Source: Fibrobacter sp. UWP2
Lineage (GTDB): Bacteria > Fibrobacterota > Fibrobacteria > Fibrobacterales > Fibrobacteraceae
DNA: 64,000 nucleotides
NCBI RefSeq assembly: GCF_900141705.1
Contig: NZ_FQYM01000006.1
Location: forward strand, 62,001-126,000
Direction: 5' to 3'
This document shows, in pieces, positions 1 through 10,700 of this stretch. Each line of letters starts with the position of its first letter. Positions within the stretch are counted from its first letter, which is position 1. The position numbers were made by a program, and so were the translations under genes. The notes under the pieces were generated by a model. That model saw nothing but the letters and a program-made list of their open reading frames with translations. It was not told the DNA's origin and searched no databases.

Positions 1-637
1 CGTTCTTGAGGCCCCATCCGTAGGCGTATTCGGGCTCGGCGCCCTTGGGCTTGGTGAGCGTCAAGGCGAGGTTGGTATCGAGGTTCGTGAGCGCCACGTT
101 CAAGGTGTCAAAGCCCTCGGCCACCACCTGCAGGTTTTCGCCGCCTTCCTTAGCGAGGCTACGCACCACAGGCTTCCCAAAAGAGGAACCGTAGCTGCCG
201 TTGGCAGTAAACTTGATGTTTTGCATAGCGGAGCCCATGCGCACGCGGGCAAAGTAAGTGCCCTCGGCCTTTACAAAGCCGCGCAGGTCCACCGAACCGG
301 AACCCGCAAAGACCTTGTTCAAAACGCGGTTGCCCACAGCGTCAAAAATCTGCACCTGCACCGGGTCAGAACTCGCCTGCAGGTACGAGAGCACGCCGTT
401 TTTCACGTTGACGAATCCCGGGACGAAGGCCGCGTTAAGCGCCATAATCTCAGTATCGCGGAGCGTAAACGCCCCCACGCCATCGGTTTTTGTCGAAAGA
501 TTGAGCCCGGTCAGGCTGACCGATGCGCCCTTGACGGCAGTTCCTTTTTCGTCCGACACTTTGCCGGTCAAAATAAATGCGTTAGCGGCAGTCGCCAAAA
601 TGGCGACAGATAATCCCATACAGAAAGAATATTTCAT
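1..637 (-). CDS. Secreted protein, N-terminal part (runs off window)
   Basis: The frame starts at ATG 637 and stays open to the window edge, giving about 212 N-terminal residues. A signal peptide (MKYSFCMGLSVAILATAANA) is followed by a beta-rich stretch beginning ILTGKVSDEKGTAVKGASVS, the pattern of a carboxypeptidase-regulatory-like (transthyretin-like) domain at about residues 21-70. Residues about 95-140 (VQIFDAVGNRVL, then GTYFARVRMG) resemble the beta-sandwich seen in type IX sorting domains, here placed internally. The last visible residues are YAYGWGLKN. In Fibrobacter such modules often precede a hydrolase domain, but that part lies outside the window, so no activity is assigned. It is divergent from mqnC, and an AGG-containing site lies just upstream of the ATG. 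Confidence 0.7.
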   Translation of the reverse strand, partial: MKYSFCMGLSVAILATAANAFILTGKVSDEKGTAVKGASVSLTGLNLSTKTDGVGAFTLRDTEIMALNAAFVPGFVNVKNGVLSYLQASSDPVQVQIFDAVGNRVLNKVFAGSGSVDLRGFVKAEGTYFARVRMGSAMQNIKFTANGSYGSSFGKPVVRSLAKEGGENLQVVAEGFDTLNVALTNLDTNLALTLTKPKGAEPEYAYGWGLKN

Positions 638-714
638 AAAACCTCCCTTATATTCCTTCATCATATAAAATATTCCCAAAACCCTTTTTCCCTTCTTTTG
701 CCGAGCCGTTTTCC

Positions 715-731
715 GTGGACAATTCGTCCAC
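715..731. repeat. Short palindrome upstream of mqnC
   Basis: GTGGAC-AATTC-GTCCAC forms a perfect 6-bp stem with a 5-nt loop. It lies between the two divergent genes, about 40 bp before the mqnC start. It could be an operator or a leader hairpin; nothing further can be said from sequence. Confidence 0.35.
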
Positions 732-772
732 AACACGGCCTCTTTTTCAAAATTTTTTTTACATTAAAACGC

Positions 773-1810
773 ATGGATTCCCTTTTGCAAAAAGTCGTTG
801 ACGGCGAAGCCCGCCTGACCTCCGCCAAAGCCCTGGACTTGCTCAAAAAAGCCCCGTGGACCGAGGTCGCCGAAGCGGCCCACGCCATGCGCCAAAAGCG
901 CCTCCCCGGAGGGCGCGTGGGCTATACCGCCTTCCGCATTGTGAACTACACGAACGTTTGCGAAGTCACTTGCAGTTTTTGCAGTTTTTGCCGCCCCGCC
1001 AAAAGCGCCGACGCCTACGTGCTTAGTTTGGACGAAATCCGGCAAAAGACAATCGAAGCGAAGGCGAAGGGCGCCGACCAGATTTTTTTGCAGGGCGGCG
1101 TCAACCGCGAGATTCCGCTCGGCTACTACACCGATGTGCTGAAAATGCTCACGCAAGAGATGGGCGTCAAGGTACGCGGTTTTTCGCCGGTGGAACTTGT
1201 TCGCATTGCGGAATTCAACCAAATGCCACTCGAACAATTGTTGGACCTTTTCAAGGGAGCGGGCCTCTCGAGCGTCCCAGGGGCCGGAGCCGAGATTCTC
1301 TCGGACCGCATGCGTGAATTCTTGAGCCCCCAAAAGCTCTCGGCAAAGGAATGGTGCGCCGCCATGGCCGCCTGCCACAAAAAGGGCCTCCCCGGCAGCG
1401 CAAACATCGTGTTCGGGAGCATCGAGACGCCCGAAGAAATCGTGGAGCACCTGGAATACGTGCGCTCCACGCAAGATATCGCGGGCGGTTTCAAGAGTTT
1501 TGTGGTGTGGACGTTCCAGCCGCAAACCAACAAGTTCCCCATCCGCCACGTGCGCGGCGATGAGTACCTCAAACTGCTCGCGCTCAGCCGCCTCTACCTC
1601 GACAACGTGCCGCACATCGAAGTCTCGCTCCTCGGCATGGGACTCTCCCTGGGCGAACTCGGGCTCCATGCGGGCGCCGACGACATCAACAGCATTGTGA
1701 TCGAGGAGAACGTGCTCAAAAACCACGGGGTCACCACCATCGAAGAGGCGGAATCGTTCATCAAGAACGCCGGGTTCACCCCCTACCGACGCTCCCTCAA
1801 CTTTGATTGA
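773..1810 (+). CDS. mqnC: Cyclic dehypoxanthinyl futalosine synthase (radical SAM)
   Basis: Probable MqnC, the radical-SAM enzyme that cyclises dehypoxanthine futalosine in the futalosine route to menaquinone. The CX3CX2C cluster motif is at residues 63-70 (CEVTCSFC). Family features follow: QGGVN, a VPGAGAEIL stretch, the VWTFQPQTN segment, and the C-terminal GADDINSIVIEENV segment that separates MqnC from CofH. The length (345 residues) is normal. I place the start at ATG 773; an upstream in-frame ATG at 698 would add a 25-residue tail rich in Phe and basic residues with no family match. MqnE/CofH-type relatives are the main alternative. Menaquinone suits an anaerobe that makes succinate by fumarate reduction. 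No other mqn gene is adjacent. Confidence 0.85.
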   Translation: MDSLLQKVVDGEARLTSAKALDLLKKAPWTEVAEAAHAMRQKRLPGGRVGYTAFRIVNYTNVCEVTCSFCSFCRPAKSADAYVLSLDEIRQKTIEAKAKGADQIFLQGGVNREIPLGYYTDVLKMLTQEMGVKVRGFSPVELVRIAEFNQMPLEQLLDLFKGAGLSSVPGAGAEILSDRMREFLSPQKLSAKEWCAAMAACHKKGLPGSANIVFGSIETPEEIVEHLEYVRSTQDIAGGFKSFVVWTFQPQTNKFPIRHVRGDEYLKLLALSRLYLDNVPHIEVSLLGMGLSLGELGLHAGADDINSIVIEENVLKNHGVTTIEEAESFIKNAGFTPYRRSLNFD

Positions 1811-1827
1811 CGCCGCAGGCATAAAAA

Positions 1828-1856
1828 AAACGCCCCGGTTTTCGCCGAGGTGTTTT
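1828..1856 (-). terminator. Rho-independent terminator of the 21-codon gene
   Basis: A GC-rich stem (ccccgg paired with ccgagg, extended by A/T pairs) surrounds a TTTTCG-type loop. Read on the minus strand it is followed by eight T, a strong terminator signature just beyond the small gene's stop codon. On the plus strand it may also end mqnC transcripts, although the T run there is shorter. Confidence 0.7.
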
Positions 1857-1875
1857 GAGAGAGTTAGAAAAATGA

Positions 1876-1941
1876 TTACTTGTATTGCTTAGCGTATTTT
1901 TTGAAGCCCTTGACCAAGAGGGCGGCGAGGATGCAGTACAT
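1876..1941 (-). CDS. 21-residue small protein (novel candidate)
   Basis: A complete 22-codon frame. The peptide begins MYCILAALLVKGF and ends KKYAKQYK: a hydrophobic N-terminal half and a strongly basic, Tyr-containing C-terminal half, as expected of a membrane-associated amphipathic peptide. AGGAG sits 6-7 nt before the ATG. The frame stands alone, and the stop is followed within 20-50 nt by a strong minus-strand terminator (1828-1856). Together these define a self-contained transcription unit of roughly 100-150 nt. I do not recognise a family. Possible roles include a type I toxin-like peptide, a regulatory membrane peptide, or an mRNA that also acts as an sRNA. The same transcript could instead be noncoding. 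Confidence 0.5.
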   Translation of the reverse strand: MYCILAALLVKGFKKYAKQYK

Positions 1942-2149
1942 TAAAGACTCCTTTTTTTTTCGTAAAATGACTTTTTATCGTCGTTTTTTTGCGTTTTTTC
2001 CGCATTTTCGTTCAACGGCGCCAATATTAACAAAATTTTACTAACGCGTCAAGGGAAAAAAATATATAAAGAGCGATTTTTTTAAAGAATTACACAAGTT
2101 TGACACTCCCCTTCTTTTTGCAAGTGGCATTTTTGGTAAATTTAAAGCC

Positions 2150-3964
2150 ATGAAACGTATTTTGCTGATTTGCCTCGCTTTTGCAGCTATAGCCAGCGCC
2201 CGCCCGAGCCTCCAAGTTGACAAGGACCGCATCGAGGCCGGCCAGACTTTCCATTTGCAGTTGATTATGCCCTTGCAGGAACTCCCTGAATCCAGGGGCG
2301 TGCCGCAGCTCGAAACCCGCAACGGCTTTACCTTCCTGAGTCTTGACAGTAGCGACCAGGTGATCCGCCCCGGCATGGAAGACATGTTCGAGTCGTTTTT
2401 TGGCGGCGGGGCACGAGCCTACAAGGCGCGCGTCTATTCGTTCAGCGTCCGCGCCCCTAAAAAGACGGGGCAGATCGACGTCGGTCAAATCACTTGGGAA
2501 ATAGGCGGCCAGCCGCAAGTCATCAGCAGCCGCATTCCCGTGAGCGTGCAAAAATCGTACAACGACGACGCAATCTCTGTGAGCCTCACGCCCAGCAAAA
2601 AGACCATTTACGAAGGCGAACAGTTCAGCGTGACCCTCGGGTTCCATACCTACGAGCACTTCGAAGGCGGTCTGCAGGCCACCGACATGAACACCGGCAA
2701 CGACTTCATTGTACACCGGAGCGACCTCAACAATATGGAATTCAAGCCCGTCGAAGGCGCCCGCCGCGAAATGCAGGCGAGCGCCAAGTTCGCCTGGCTC
2801 TCCCCCACCAAAAGCGGCACATTGCAAATCCCGCCGTTCAAGTTCAAGTACACCAAGCGCGGCGAGCCCAAGGTGGTCGAAGAGAAAAAGCAGATGGGCG
2901 GCATGTCGTTCACCAGCCGCAGCGTAAGGCAAGAATCGGTGGAGGCCGAGGCCAACTCGCCCACCATCAACATTACCGTAAAGCCGCTCCCCGCCGAGGG
3001 CAAGCCCGCCGATTTCTCGGGAATGGTGGGCGACTACAAATTCACAGCCGACTTTGACCGCACGCAACTCAAGGTGGGCGAAGCGCTCACACTCGCCATC
3101 GTAATCAAGGGCGACGGAACGCCGGGCACCATCACCGACCCCAAGCTTCCCGACTTTGGCGACTTCCGCTCGGTGCCGCCCGAGAACAACATCTCAAAAA
3201 AAATTGCCGGGAACAAGGTCATTACGACCAAAGAGATCAAGGTGTTCCTCTACCCCAAAAAGAAGGGTACATTCGAAATCCCCGCCATAAGCTACTCCTG
3301 GTTCAACCCTTCTAAAAAGAAGTACGAGTCCACCGTCGCGGGCCCCTGGACCATCGAAGTCGAAAAGGGTGAAGCCGTCGCCGAGGCCATGTTCCAATCC
3401 CCCGCCGCCGCAGTTGGCCCCGCCGCCGTGCAAAAGCAAGAAATCGAATCGCTGGGTTCCGACATCCGCTTCATTCACCAAGTCACGGGCAAGGCCGAGT
3501 CGGGCACCCCGCACAGGAACATCACCTTCTGGGTCGCCTTTGCCGCCGCCATCCCGTTCTACTTTATTGTATCGTTCCTCATCACGCGCCGCCGCAAGCA
3601 CAACAGCGACGCCGCCCTCGTGCGCAAGGGCAAAGCGAACAAGATGCTCAAAGAAAAGTTCGCGCACGCCCGCGCGGCATTGCAAAAGGGCGACGGCAAG
3701 GCATTTTTTGCCGCCCTCGAGAACGGGCTCATCGATTACCTGAGCAACCTCACGAACCAGGAATTCAAGGGCATGACCCGCCCGCAAATGAAGGAGGAAC
3801 TCGAAAAGCTCGGCGTGAAGGCGGAGACCGTCACGGCCATAGACAGCTGGCTCGAAAAATGCTCCTTTGTGCGATTCGCCCCGGTAACGGCGAGCGCCGA
3901 CGAACAGGCGCAAATGCTCAAGGACGTCGAAAAGCTCTGCGAAGGGCTGAACATTTTAAAATAG
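2150..3964 (+). CDS. batD: BatD-family periplasm-facing membrane protein
   Basis: Probable BatD ('oxygen tolerance' protein of the Bat operons). A signal peptide (MKRILLICLAFAAIASA) leads into repeated Ig-like beta domains. Family-typical wording includes RPSLQVDKDRIEAGQTF and KVGEALTLAIVIKGDGTPGTI. A single transmembrane helix lies near residues 463-482 (FWVAFAAAIPFYFIVSFLIT), followed by a cytoplasmic tail of about 120 residues. The length (604 residues) is normal for the family. It is followed 6 bp later by a BatE-like gene, so the two are co-transcribed. BatA/BatB (von Willebrand factor A) partners and the MoxR ATPase that usually accompany BatD are not in this window. The biochemical role of BatD is unsettled. 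Confidence 0.8.
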   Translation: MKRILLICLAFAAIASARPSLQVDKDRIEAGQTFHLQLIMPLQELPESRGVPQLETRNGFTFLSLDSSDQVIRPGMEDMFESFFGGGARAYKARVYSFSVRAPKKTGQIDVGQITWEIGGQPQVISSRIPVSVQKSYNDDAISVSLTPSKKTIYEGEQFSVTLGFHTYEHFEGGLQATDMNTGNDFIVHRSDLNNMEFKPVEGARREMQASAKFAWLSPTKSGTLQIPPFKFKYTKRGEPKVVEEKKQMGGMSFTSRSVRQESVEAEANSPTINITVKPLPAEGKPADFSGMVGDYKFTADFDRTQLKVGEALTLAIVIKGDGTPGTITDPKLPDFGDFRSVPPENNISKKIAGNKVITTKEIKVFLYPKKKGTFEIPAISYSWFNPSKKKYESTVAGPWTIEVEKGEAVAEAMFQSPAAAVGPAAVQKQEIESLGSDIRFIHQVTGKAESGTPHRNITFWVAFAAAIPFYFIVSFLITRRRKHNSDAALVRKGKANKMLKEKFAHARAALQKGDGKAFFAALENGLIDYLSNLTNQEFKGMTRPQMKEELEKLGVKAETVTAIDSWLEKCSFVRFAPVTASADEQAQMLKDVEKLCEGLNILK

Positions 3965-3970
3965 GCGAAT

Positions 3971-4738
3971 ATGATGAATAAAATAACGTTGATTTTTTTG
4001 ACTGCACTCGCCTTGGCCACAAGCGCCTTTGCCGCAAGCTCCTGCCCCGGGATCGAAGCGGGCACCAAGGCCTACAACGAGAGCGACTTTGAACGCGCCA
4101 TTGACGAATGGCGCACCTGCGTTGACAACGGCATGGCCGATGCCGACCTTTACTACAACTTGGGCAACGCCTATTTCCGCAACGGGAACCTGGGCTTTTC
4201 CATCTTCTATTACAAGCAGGCTTTGCGCCTGCGCGCCAATGACGACGACATACAGCACAACCTCAAATATGCCCAGGCCATGACCAAAGACAAGGTGGAC
4301 GAAGACGAAGAAGAGAACCCCATCCTCGCGACGCTCTTTAATGTCCATCACGCGCTTTCGCTCAAGGCCCAGCTTTTTGTGCTGCTCGTCATCTTTTGGA
4401 TTATCGCGTTCGTGTTCATCGCCCGCCGCCTGGTGGCAGGAGAGCGCAACAAGAACATTTGCACGGGAGTCGTTTTTGCGCTCTCGATTGTATTCTGCGT
4501 CGTTGGAGCCAGCGCCGCCTACAAGGTGATTGTGCTGGAGACCGACATCACAGGCGTTGTCACCGCCAAAGACGCCGACGTGACCAGCGCCCCGAGCGAC
4601 AAGTCCCAAACGCTCAACACGCTCTCCGAAGGCACGAGTTTCGAAGTCCTCGGCATCCAAGGCAACTTTGCCGAAATCCGCCTAGGCGAAAAAGTCAAGG
4701 GCTTTGTGAAACTCTCCGAAGTCGGAATCGTGAAGTAG
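3971..4738 (+). CDS. BatE-like TPR and SH3-domain membrane protein
   Basis: A signal peptide (MMNKITLIFLTALALATSAFA) is followed by about two TPR units (residues 33-105, including LYYNLGNAYFRNGNLGFSI). Two transmembrane helices follow (about 132-152 and 162-185), then a C-terminal bacterial SH3-like domain (about 190-255). This is the BatE layout: periplasmic TPRs anchored next to BatD, with the SH3 fold possibly contacting cell wall. The 6-bp spacing from batD supports translational coupling. A two-residue MM start is present; the second Met is equally possible. The gene converges on sprA, whose stop lies 31 bp away. Confidence 0.75.
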   Translation: MMNKITLIFLTALALATSAFAASSCPGIEAGTKAYNESDFERAIDEWRTCVDNGMADADLYYNLGNAYFRNGNLGFSIFYYKQALRLRANDDDIQHNLKYAQAMTKDKVDEDEEENPILATLFNVHHALSLKAQLFVLLVIFWIIAFVFIARRLVAGERNKNICTGVVFALSIVFCVVGASAAYKVIVLETDITGVVTAKDADVTSAPSDKSQTLNTLSEGTSFEVLGIQGNFAEIRLGEKVKGFVKLSEVGIVK

Positions 4739-4768
4739 CGCGAGGTCGGCGCCCGGGGGAAGACTCGG

Positions 4769-7700
4769 TTAGTTGAAGCGAAGCATCAACGCAATCTCGA
4801 ACTGCAGAATCTGCCGCAAGTGCGGCGTCTCGTCGTCCAGTTTTTCGTGGATCTGACGGTACTCAATGTAGCTGCTCATCGAGGCAATCCTGTTGAACAT
4901 GTAGGCGGCACTCGGCCTAATGAACCACTCGTGCGTACGCGAGGGCACCGTGCGGTCGGTGAGCGTGAGTTCTGGATTATACGCGACGTAGTTATAGCCC
5001 GTCGATCTGAAATCACGGAACACACCGTCAGTACCGCTTTCTTTGTTCCACATGGTGTAACCCGGATCGGGGTCATATTCCTTGCGGATAGTCTTGTTGT
5101 AGTCGTAGCCCGCAGTCAGCTTGAGGTCGATATCGTTTTCGAACTTGAAGTACCATTTGAAGAAGTTGAAGCCCTTCTTGAGCTTGAGCGGGTACGAAAT
5201 GCTAAAGTCGTCGCCAATGTTGAAGGCAAAATCGTTGTAGAGCGAGGTATGAATCCACGGCGTATCCCAGAAGTAGTCAGAGGTATCGAGGCCGTTGCCG
5301 GTGGAATCGGGCCAGCTGGTAATGCCAATGACTTCTTCCTTGGGTCTGCGATCGGTCGATTCGATCTTCATGCGGACGCTGTTCTCGATACGCATGTTCT
5401 TTTGCGTCAAGAACGTCACACGGATAAGCGGGTTGAAGTTAAGCTGGTCGCTCCAAGAATCTTCGGCGCTCTGGAACGGGCGCACCGTAGTAGTCCTGGT
5501 GTAGTCAAAGTGATGCGCGGCGCTCACGCTGCGGAAGCCATTGAGGAACGAAATACGTTGCGAGAAGTTGGGCACGTTAATGCCAATGCCAATCTTGGGC
5601 CACACGGTAGTCGTATCGAGGTATAGCGGGTACTCGCGGGCCTGCGAGAATTCCTCGCGCCACTGTAAATCGCCCGTCACGCCAATGTCCCAAATCGGGA
5701 GCGTGACACCCGTCCCCACCTGGAACTGACGCGCCACGGTATGGCGGAAGTTGCCCTGGTACACCAGCGTATCCACATGGCGGTTCCTGTACTCGGCAAA
5801 GTCGCGGTAATCGTCGCGGTGGTCAAGGCCCATGTCGCCCGTAACAATGTTATAGAAGCCGCGGTTGCGGTAGCCGTTGCCCAAGCCCAGGCCGTACAAG
5901 TAGTATTGCAGCGGCGTCACGTTCTGTTCTTCGTACAGCTGCGCCAGCGTAAAGTTCTCGCCTATGGTGTTGGTGCTGGTGGTCCAGTTAAAGCGGATTT
6001 CACGCCACTTGATTTTATCCAGCGCCTTGGCAATCGCATTCTCCTTGCCAAACGAATTGGCAAGGTCCAGAATCTTGAACGTCGGGCTGAACTCAAAGCG
6101 GTTGGTCTGCGAAATGGTCCAGAAGTTCTTCTCGATGCCCGTATGGTCGTAAAGGTCAAAGTCGTCGGGGATTGTCTTTTGCTGAGTGAAGTCCGAAGAG
6201 AACGTCGTGTTGAACGGCAAGAACGGAATCAGGCGCGGGTTAAAGCCAATCTTGAATTGCTGACTGCGGGAACGTTCGTTGCGCAAAATACCGTAGGAAC
6301 GTCCGTATTCACGACGGCCCACGCTATCGACCTTGTAGAACCGGGTGCTATCGTAAAGAATGGTGTAAGAATCCGGGTTCTGCATGTCAATGGCGAGTTC
6401 AGCACCGTCCTCATTCACCTTCGGGATGGTGTCGTACGGGATGATCACCAAGCTGTCGCTAGAAACGTAGACCTTGCGATCGGTGTGGTCATAGTCAAAA
6501 ATATAGTCGCTGGCAAAGAGGCCACCATCGTCGGGGCTAAAGAAGTTCTCCTTCACAAACGCCTCGCGGTCGCCGCCACCGTACATGTCGCGGCGAATAC
6601 TCAACGAGTAAGACGTAGAAAGGAACGAAAGGATGTTCCAACGCATGTTCAACTTGTGGTTCAAATCGGCAGTGTAGGTCACCACCTTGTCGACCTGCGG
6701 CTCCACAAAGTCCGGGTCACGGTCCTGGTCCACATGGCGCACGTAGGTGAAGTCGAACAGCGTGAGGTCAAAGGTCTGCGGCCACGGTTCAAACTCTGTT
6801 TTGGCAAACGCCTTCACAAACGAATTCTCCGATTTGGAGAGGGCGTCAAAAGGTTTGAACTTGAACATGGAGAAGGTTCCCAGCTTGTACTCCAACGTGG
6901 TGTGGTAAGAGTACGTGGAGTCGGCGCTGGTGGCGCCACGCCCTTCGGATTCGCTATACGAGTAGCTAATCGCAGGGCGTTCCAAGAGGGCCTGCGAAAG
7001 CACCTCGCCCAGCTTGGTATCGGCAGCAACGTAATCCTTGCTGTAGCTAATGCCAAACGTCTTGGTGCGCACATAGGTCTCGTAGCCCTTTGACTCGCCC
7101 TCGTCACGCAGTCTCTGTTCTTCCCTGGGATTGGTCACCGAGAGCTCGTTCTGGAACATGTCGCCTGTGAGGTCCGAGAAGCTACTGCGCTTGAGGATCA
7201 TGTCGTCGTTCGGCTTCATGTACGGACGGTCCGTGGTGCTGTTGTAACCCAGGTTCATGGGGATGTGGAATCCCATGCTGTCGTTCAGGAACTTGTTCAG
7301 GCTCACGTTAATGTCGGCAGCCACATCCAGCTGCGAAGCCGCTTCAGAGAGCTTGGGCTTGGGAGAGCCGCCCGTCGAGGAGAGCGTCGCAAAATTACCA
7401 TCCTGGTAGCGCACCGCACCCGAGAGTGAAATAAAGTCGGCGAAGTTCACCTGGGCGCCGGTACGTGCCGCATAGCCCCACTCGGTATCCATGTCGCCCA
7501 GGCGCAGGTCATCAATCCAGAACGTTCCCTTCAAGTCGTCCGGGCTCGCCGACGAATCGGCGATAATCACAAAGCGAATCCAGTCCACGCTCGTGATGGA
7601 GGGGTTACCCACCAGCTTGAGCTGTTCTTCCCTATCGCCTCCCAAGTCCTTGATGGTCGCCTCGGTAAAGGGCGGGTGGCGTCCGAGCTTCAAATCGGAG

Positions 7701-10700
7701 AAGTCCTCGATGTCCATGGCAAAGGCGTTGTCGATCCAGTTCTGTTCGTGGCAGTCCTGGGCGCGCTGCGAAGAGGCGCAGACGTAGTTCACCGGACGGA
7801 AGCTCCATTCGTAGTAATCGGAAGAGCCTTCGAGCGAGCCCTCGCCAAACTGCATGGCGAATCGCACCGGGACCGTCGTCGCGTCGGTCTGGTAATGGAT
7901 TTCGAGTTTCAAGGACTTGTACGCCGAAAAATCCTTCTTGTCGGTTTCAAAGATACGGGTCACGCCCACTTCTTGACCAGGCGACATGTTCTGGTAGTCG
8001 AGCACCAGGGCAGTCTCCTTGAGCGGGGCGTTGGAATCGGTATCGCGTTCCGTCTTGGTGTTGGGGGACTTAAAGTACTTGTTGGAATTTTCGCGGTTGT
8101 TGATGGTCGTCACCTTGATGAAGCTCGTATCGCGGGTCGCCACCGACTCCTTGATCTCGGTCTCCACTCCGTTGACTTCCACAATCTGCGAATTCTCGTT
8201 AGTGCTGGTCTTGTACAGGTCGGCGACCGTAGACTCTTCCCACGCGTTGCCCACAACGCTCAAGCTCACAATCTGGACCTTGGCCTCGGAGACGCCCGGG
8301 TTCAACTTGCCCACCCACAAACGCGTGAACAGCGCTTCGGAGAGAATCGTCTTGTAGTCGTTCCCCGTAGGCGAAACAATCGTATCGTACTGGTTCATGG
8401 GGATGCGCCACTTGCGCCAGCCGTTCTTGAGTTCCTCGAAGTTGGCGGGGTCCGTATCAGAGAGGTCAATGCGGTAACGCACAAAGCTGATGTCGGTATC
8501 CAGGGATCCGTTCTTGTTGATGTCTTCGGTATCGTAGGCGCGTTCACCCGAGTTGTTTTCGGTACCGTTGATGTTGACCGGCGGGTCACTTTCGTCCTCC
8601 AAGTCATCGTCGTAGTTATCGCGGGCGATGTCGGTCGTCGAAGCGTCAGCATTCAGCGTGTTGTAAGTCGTCGAAATACAGTCCGAGGTACGGCAGTCCC
8701 AAACCACGCGGTATTCGTCAGAGCCCGAGAGTCCGTCAATACCCTTGTCGTGCAGGGCTGTTGTGGACCCCAAATCGTTTTCACCGTCGTAGATGCCGTT
8801 CGGCTCTTCACCGTTAATCGAAATATCTTCGCTCATCAAACCCAAGTCGAGGTAAATGGAACCCACGTTGCCGCGCGCCACCACTTCAATGTACTTGCTC
8901 TCGCTCAAGTCCTGGTAATAGCTACTGTTGGGGCGCATCACGCCGCCCCAAGAATTGCCCGCCAGGTTGTCGTTGGCACGGAGCGTCATCTTTAAAACGG
9001 TGAGGTGCTGGTTGTCCACATCGGAGTTGCCCACATTGGGGTAAATGTACTTATAGAGTTCCGTCGAGTTGCTGTGCCAAATGAATTCACCCCTGTGACG
9101 GAAATCGAGGCTCGGGATGTAAGTGGACACATTGTCCTTCACGCCACCCGGAGGCGAAGCCTGGTACCAAGAAAGCCTTGAGAGCGGGAACACCAGGCCG
9201 TTGACGGTCGACTCGAAGTCTTCGACCAACGCCTCGGCATCGTCGCTCGTGTTGGCGTTGTGGCGGCTTGCGGCAAATTCCGCTTCAAAGAGCCAGCTCG
9301 AAACAGCAGAGGTGTTGATGAACGGGATCTTGTTCACCAGGTCGGTCAACGCCTGCACCGTATCTTGCAAGCGGAGGTTCATGCCCCAAAGGAAGCTGTT
9401 GAACGGTTCGTTGCCCAAAGTCGGGGTCTCGGCCGTGGTGCTCTGGCTCTTGTACAAGGCGGTCACGCCAAAAAGGGAGCCTTCGCCAAAGCCGTAGCGT
9501 TCCAACGGGAGCTCGGCACGGGCGCCCAGCAAAAGTTTGTTGTCGATTTCGAACAGCGGTTCGCACTCAAACGTGACCTTGATTTCCTTGTTCGGGTCAA
9601 GGGCGCGCTCGCTCAAAAGTTCAATCTGGCCAAGTTCGTAGTTGACTTCGTAGTCCACGCCGCGAGTGAGCGTCGTGGAACCGGCGGTCAGCTTTTCGGT
9701 TCCCGGCGAAATATCCATACAGGAGCCCGCGCTCACCGAGTAACTGGAGTTCGGGTCGCGCACGCTGATGGTGGAGTTGCGGCGCTTGCCCACCGACTCA
9801 AAGTAGAAACGACTCGTGTAGCGGTTCAAGTTATAGACAGGGAGCGTATAGAGTTGCGCCGTCGCCCCCGTGGAGTCCAGCAAGCGAAGCGGTTCCAAGC
9901 AGTTCTCACGGGCGCGCTCCGTAGTGCGGCTCCCCGTATATTCCGAGAGCGGCTTACAGGGCAGCCACATTTCGCCCGTAAAGTTACCCGAAGCATCCTT
10001 CTTGAAAATCGTGGCGTCGTTCACTAACGGACTGCCTGTGGTAGTGTCCGCGAGGCCGAGCGTCTTGAGGTAGGTTCCTGTCATGCCCGACTTGTTTTTC
10101 ATGCGCAAAATAAAGCCGCTGCTGCTCGCTTCGGTAATGCCCACCGAGTAAACATTGCGGAGCATCAACTTGTCGATGTCCGTCAGTTCCGAGAGCGTCG
10201 CGTCCCACTGGACCAGCACCACGCGGGCGCCGTCTCGAACCGTGGTCCCCGTACGTCCCGTGCCGTCGTTGCTCCAGCTCGCCGCCAACAAGGTGTTGCG
10301 GTTCACGCCGTTAATCTTGAGGATGCCCGTCTTGGGATCGTAGGTGTAATCGCTTTGGGGAATCTCCACCATGCGTTCCACCAGCTTTTCAACCGTCTTG
10401 CCGTTCGGCGCCTTGTACACCACCGTGATGTTGTCGAGCACGTCGTTCGAGGCGTTCAGGCCGCTCCTCTTGTACAGCTTGAGGTTCGTCGCCGGGAAAC
10501 TCGATGTGGTCCTGCCGGCAATGGCCGCATTGATGTAGTTGTCCCTCGCCTCGTGATTCAAGAAGTAGTAGCGGTAGGCAATGAACTGCTTGTCCAAGAT
10601 CTGAAACTCGGTAGTCGTCTCGCTCGCGTTGATGGTGTACTCCTCCTGGCTTCCGCCATCCTGGGAGGCGATAGTCGTGAGGCGCCAGTCGCCCAGCTTC

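Noticed and set aside
5741-10027. Several 250-450-codon plus-strand frames opposite sprA
   Set aside because: All are antisense shadows of one continuous, recognisable minus-strand protein.
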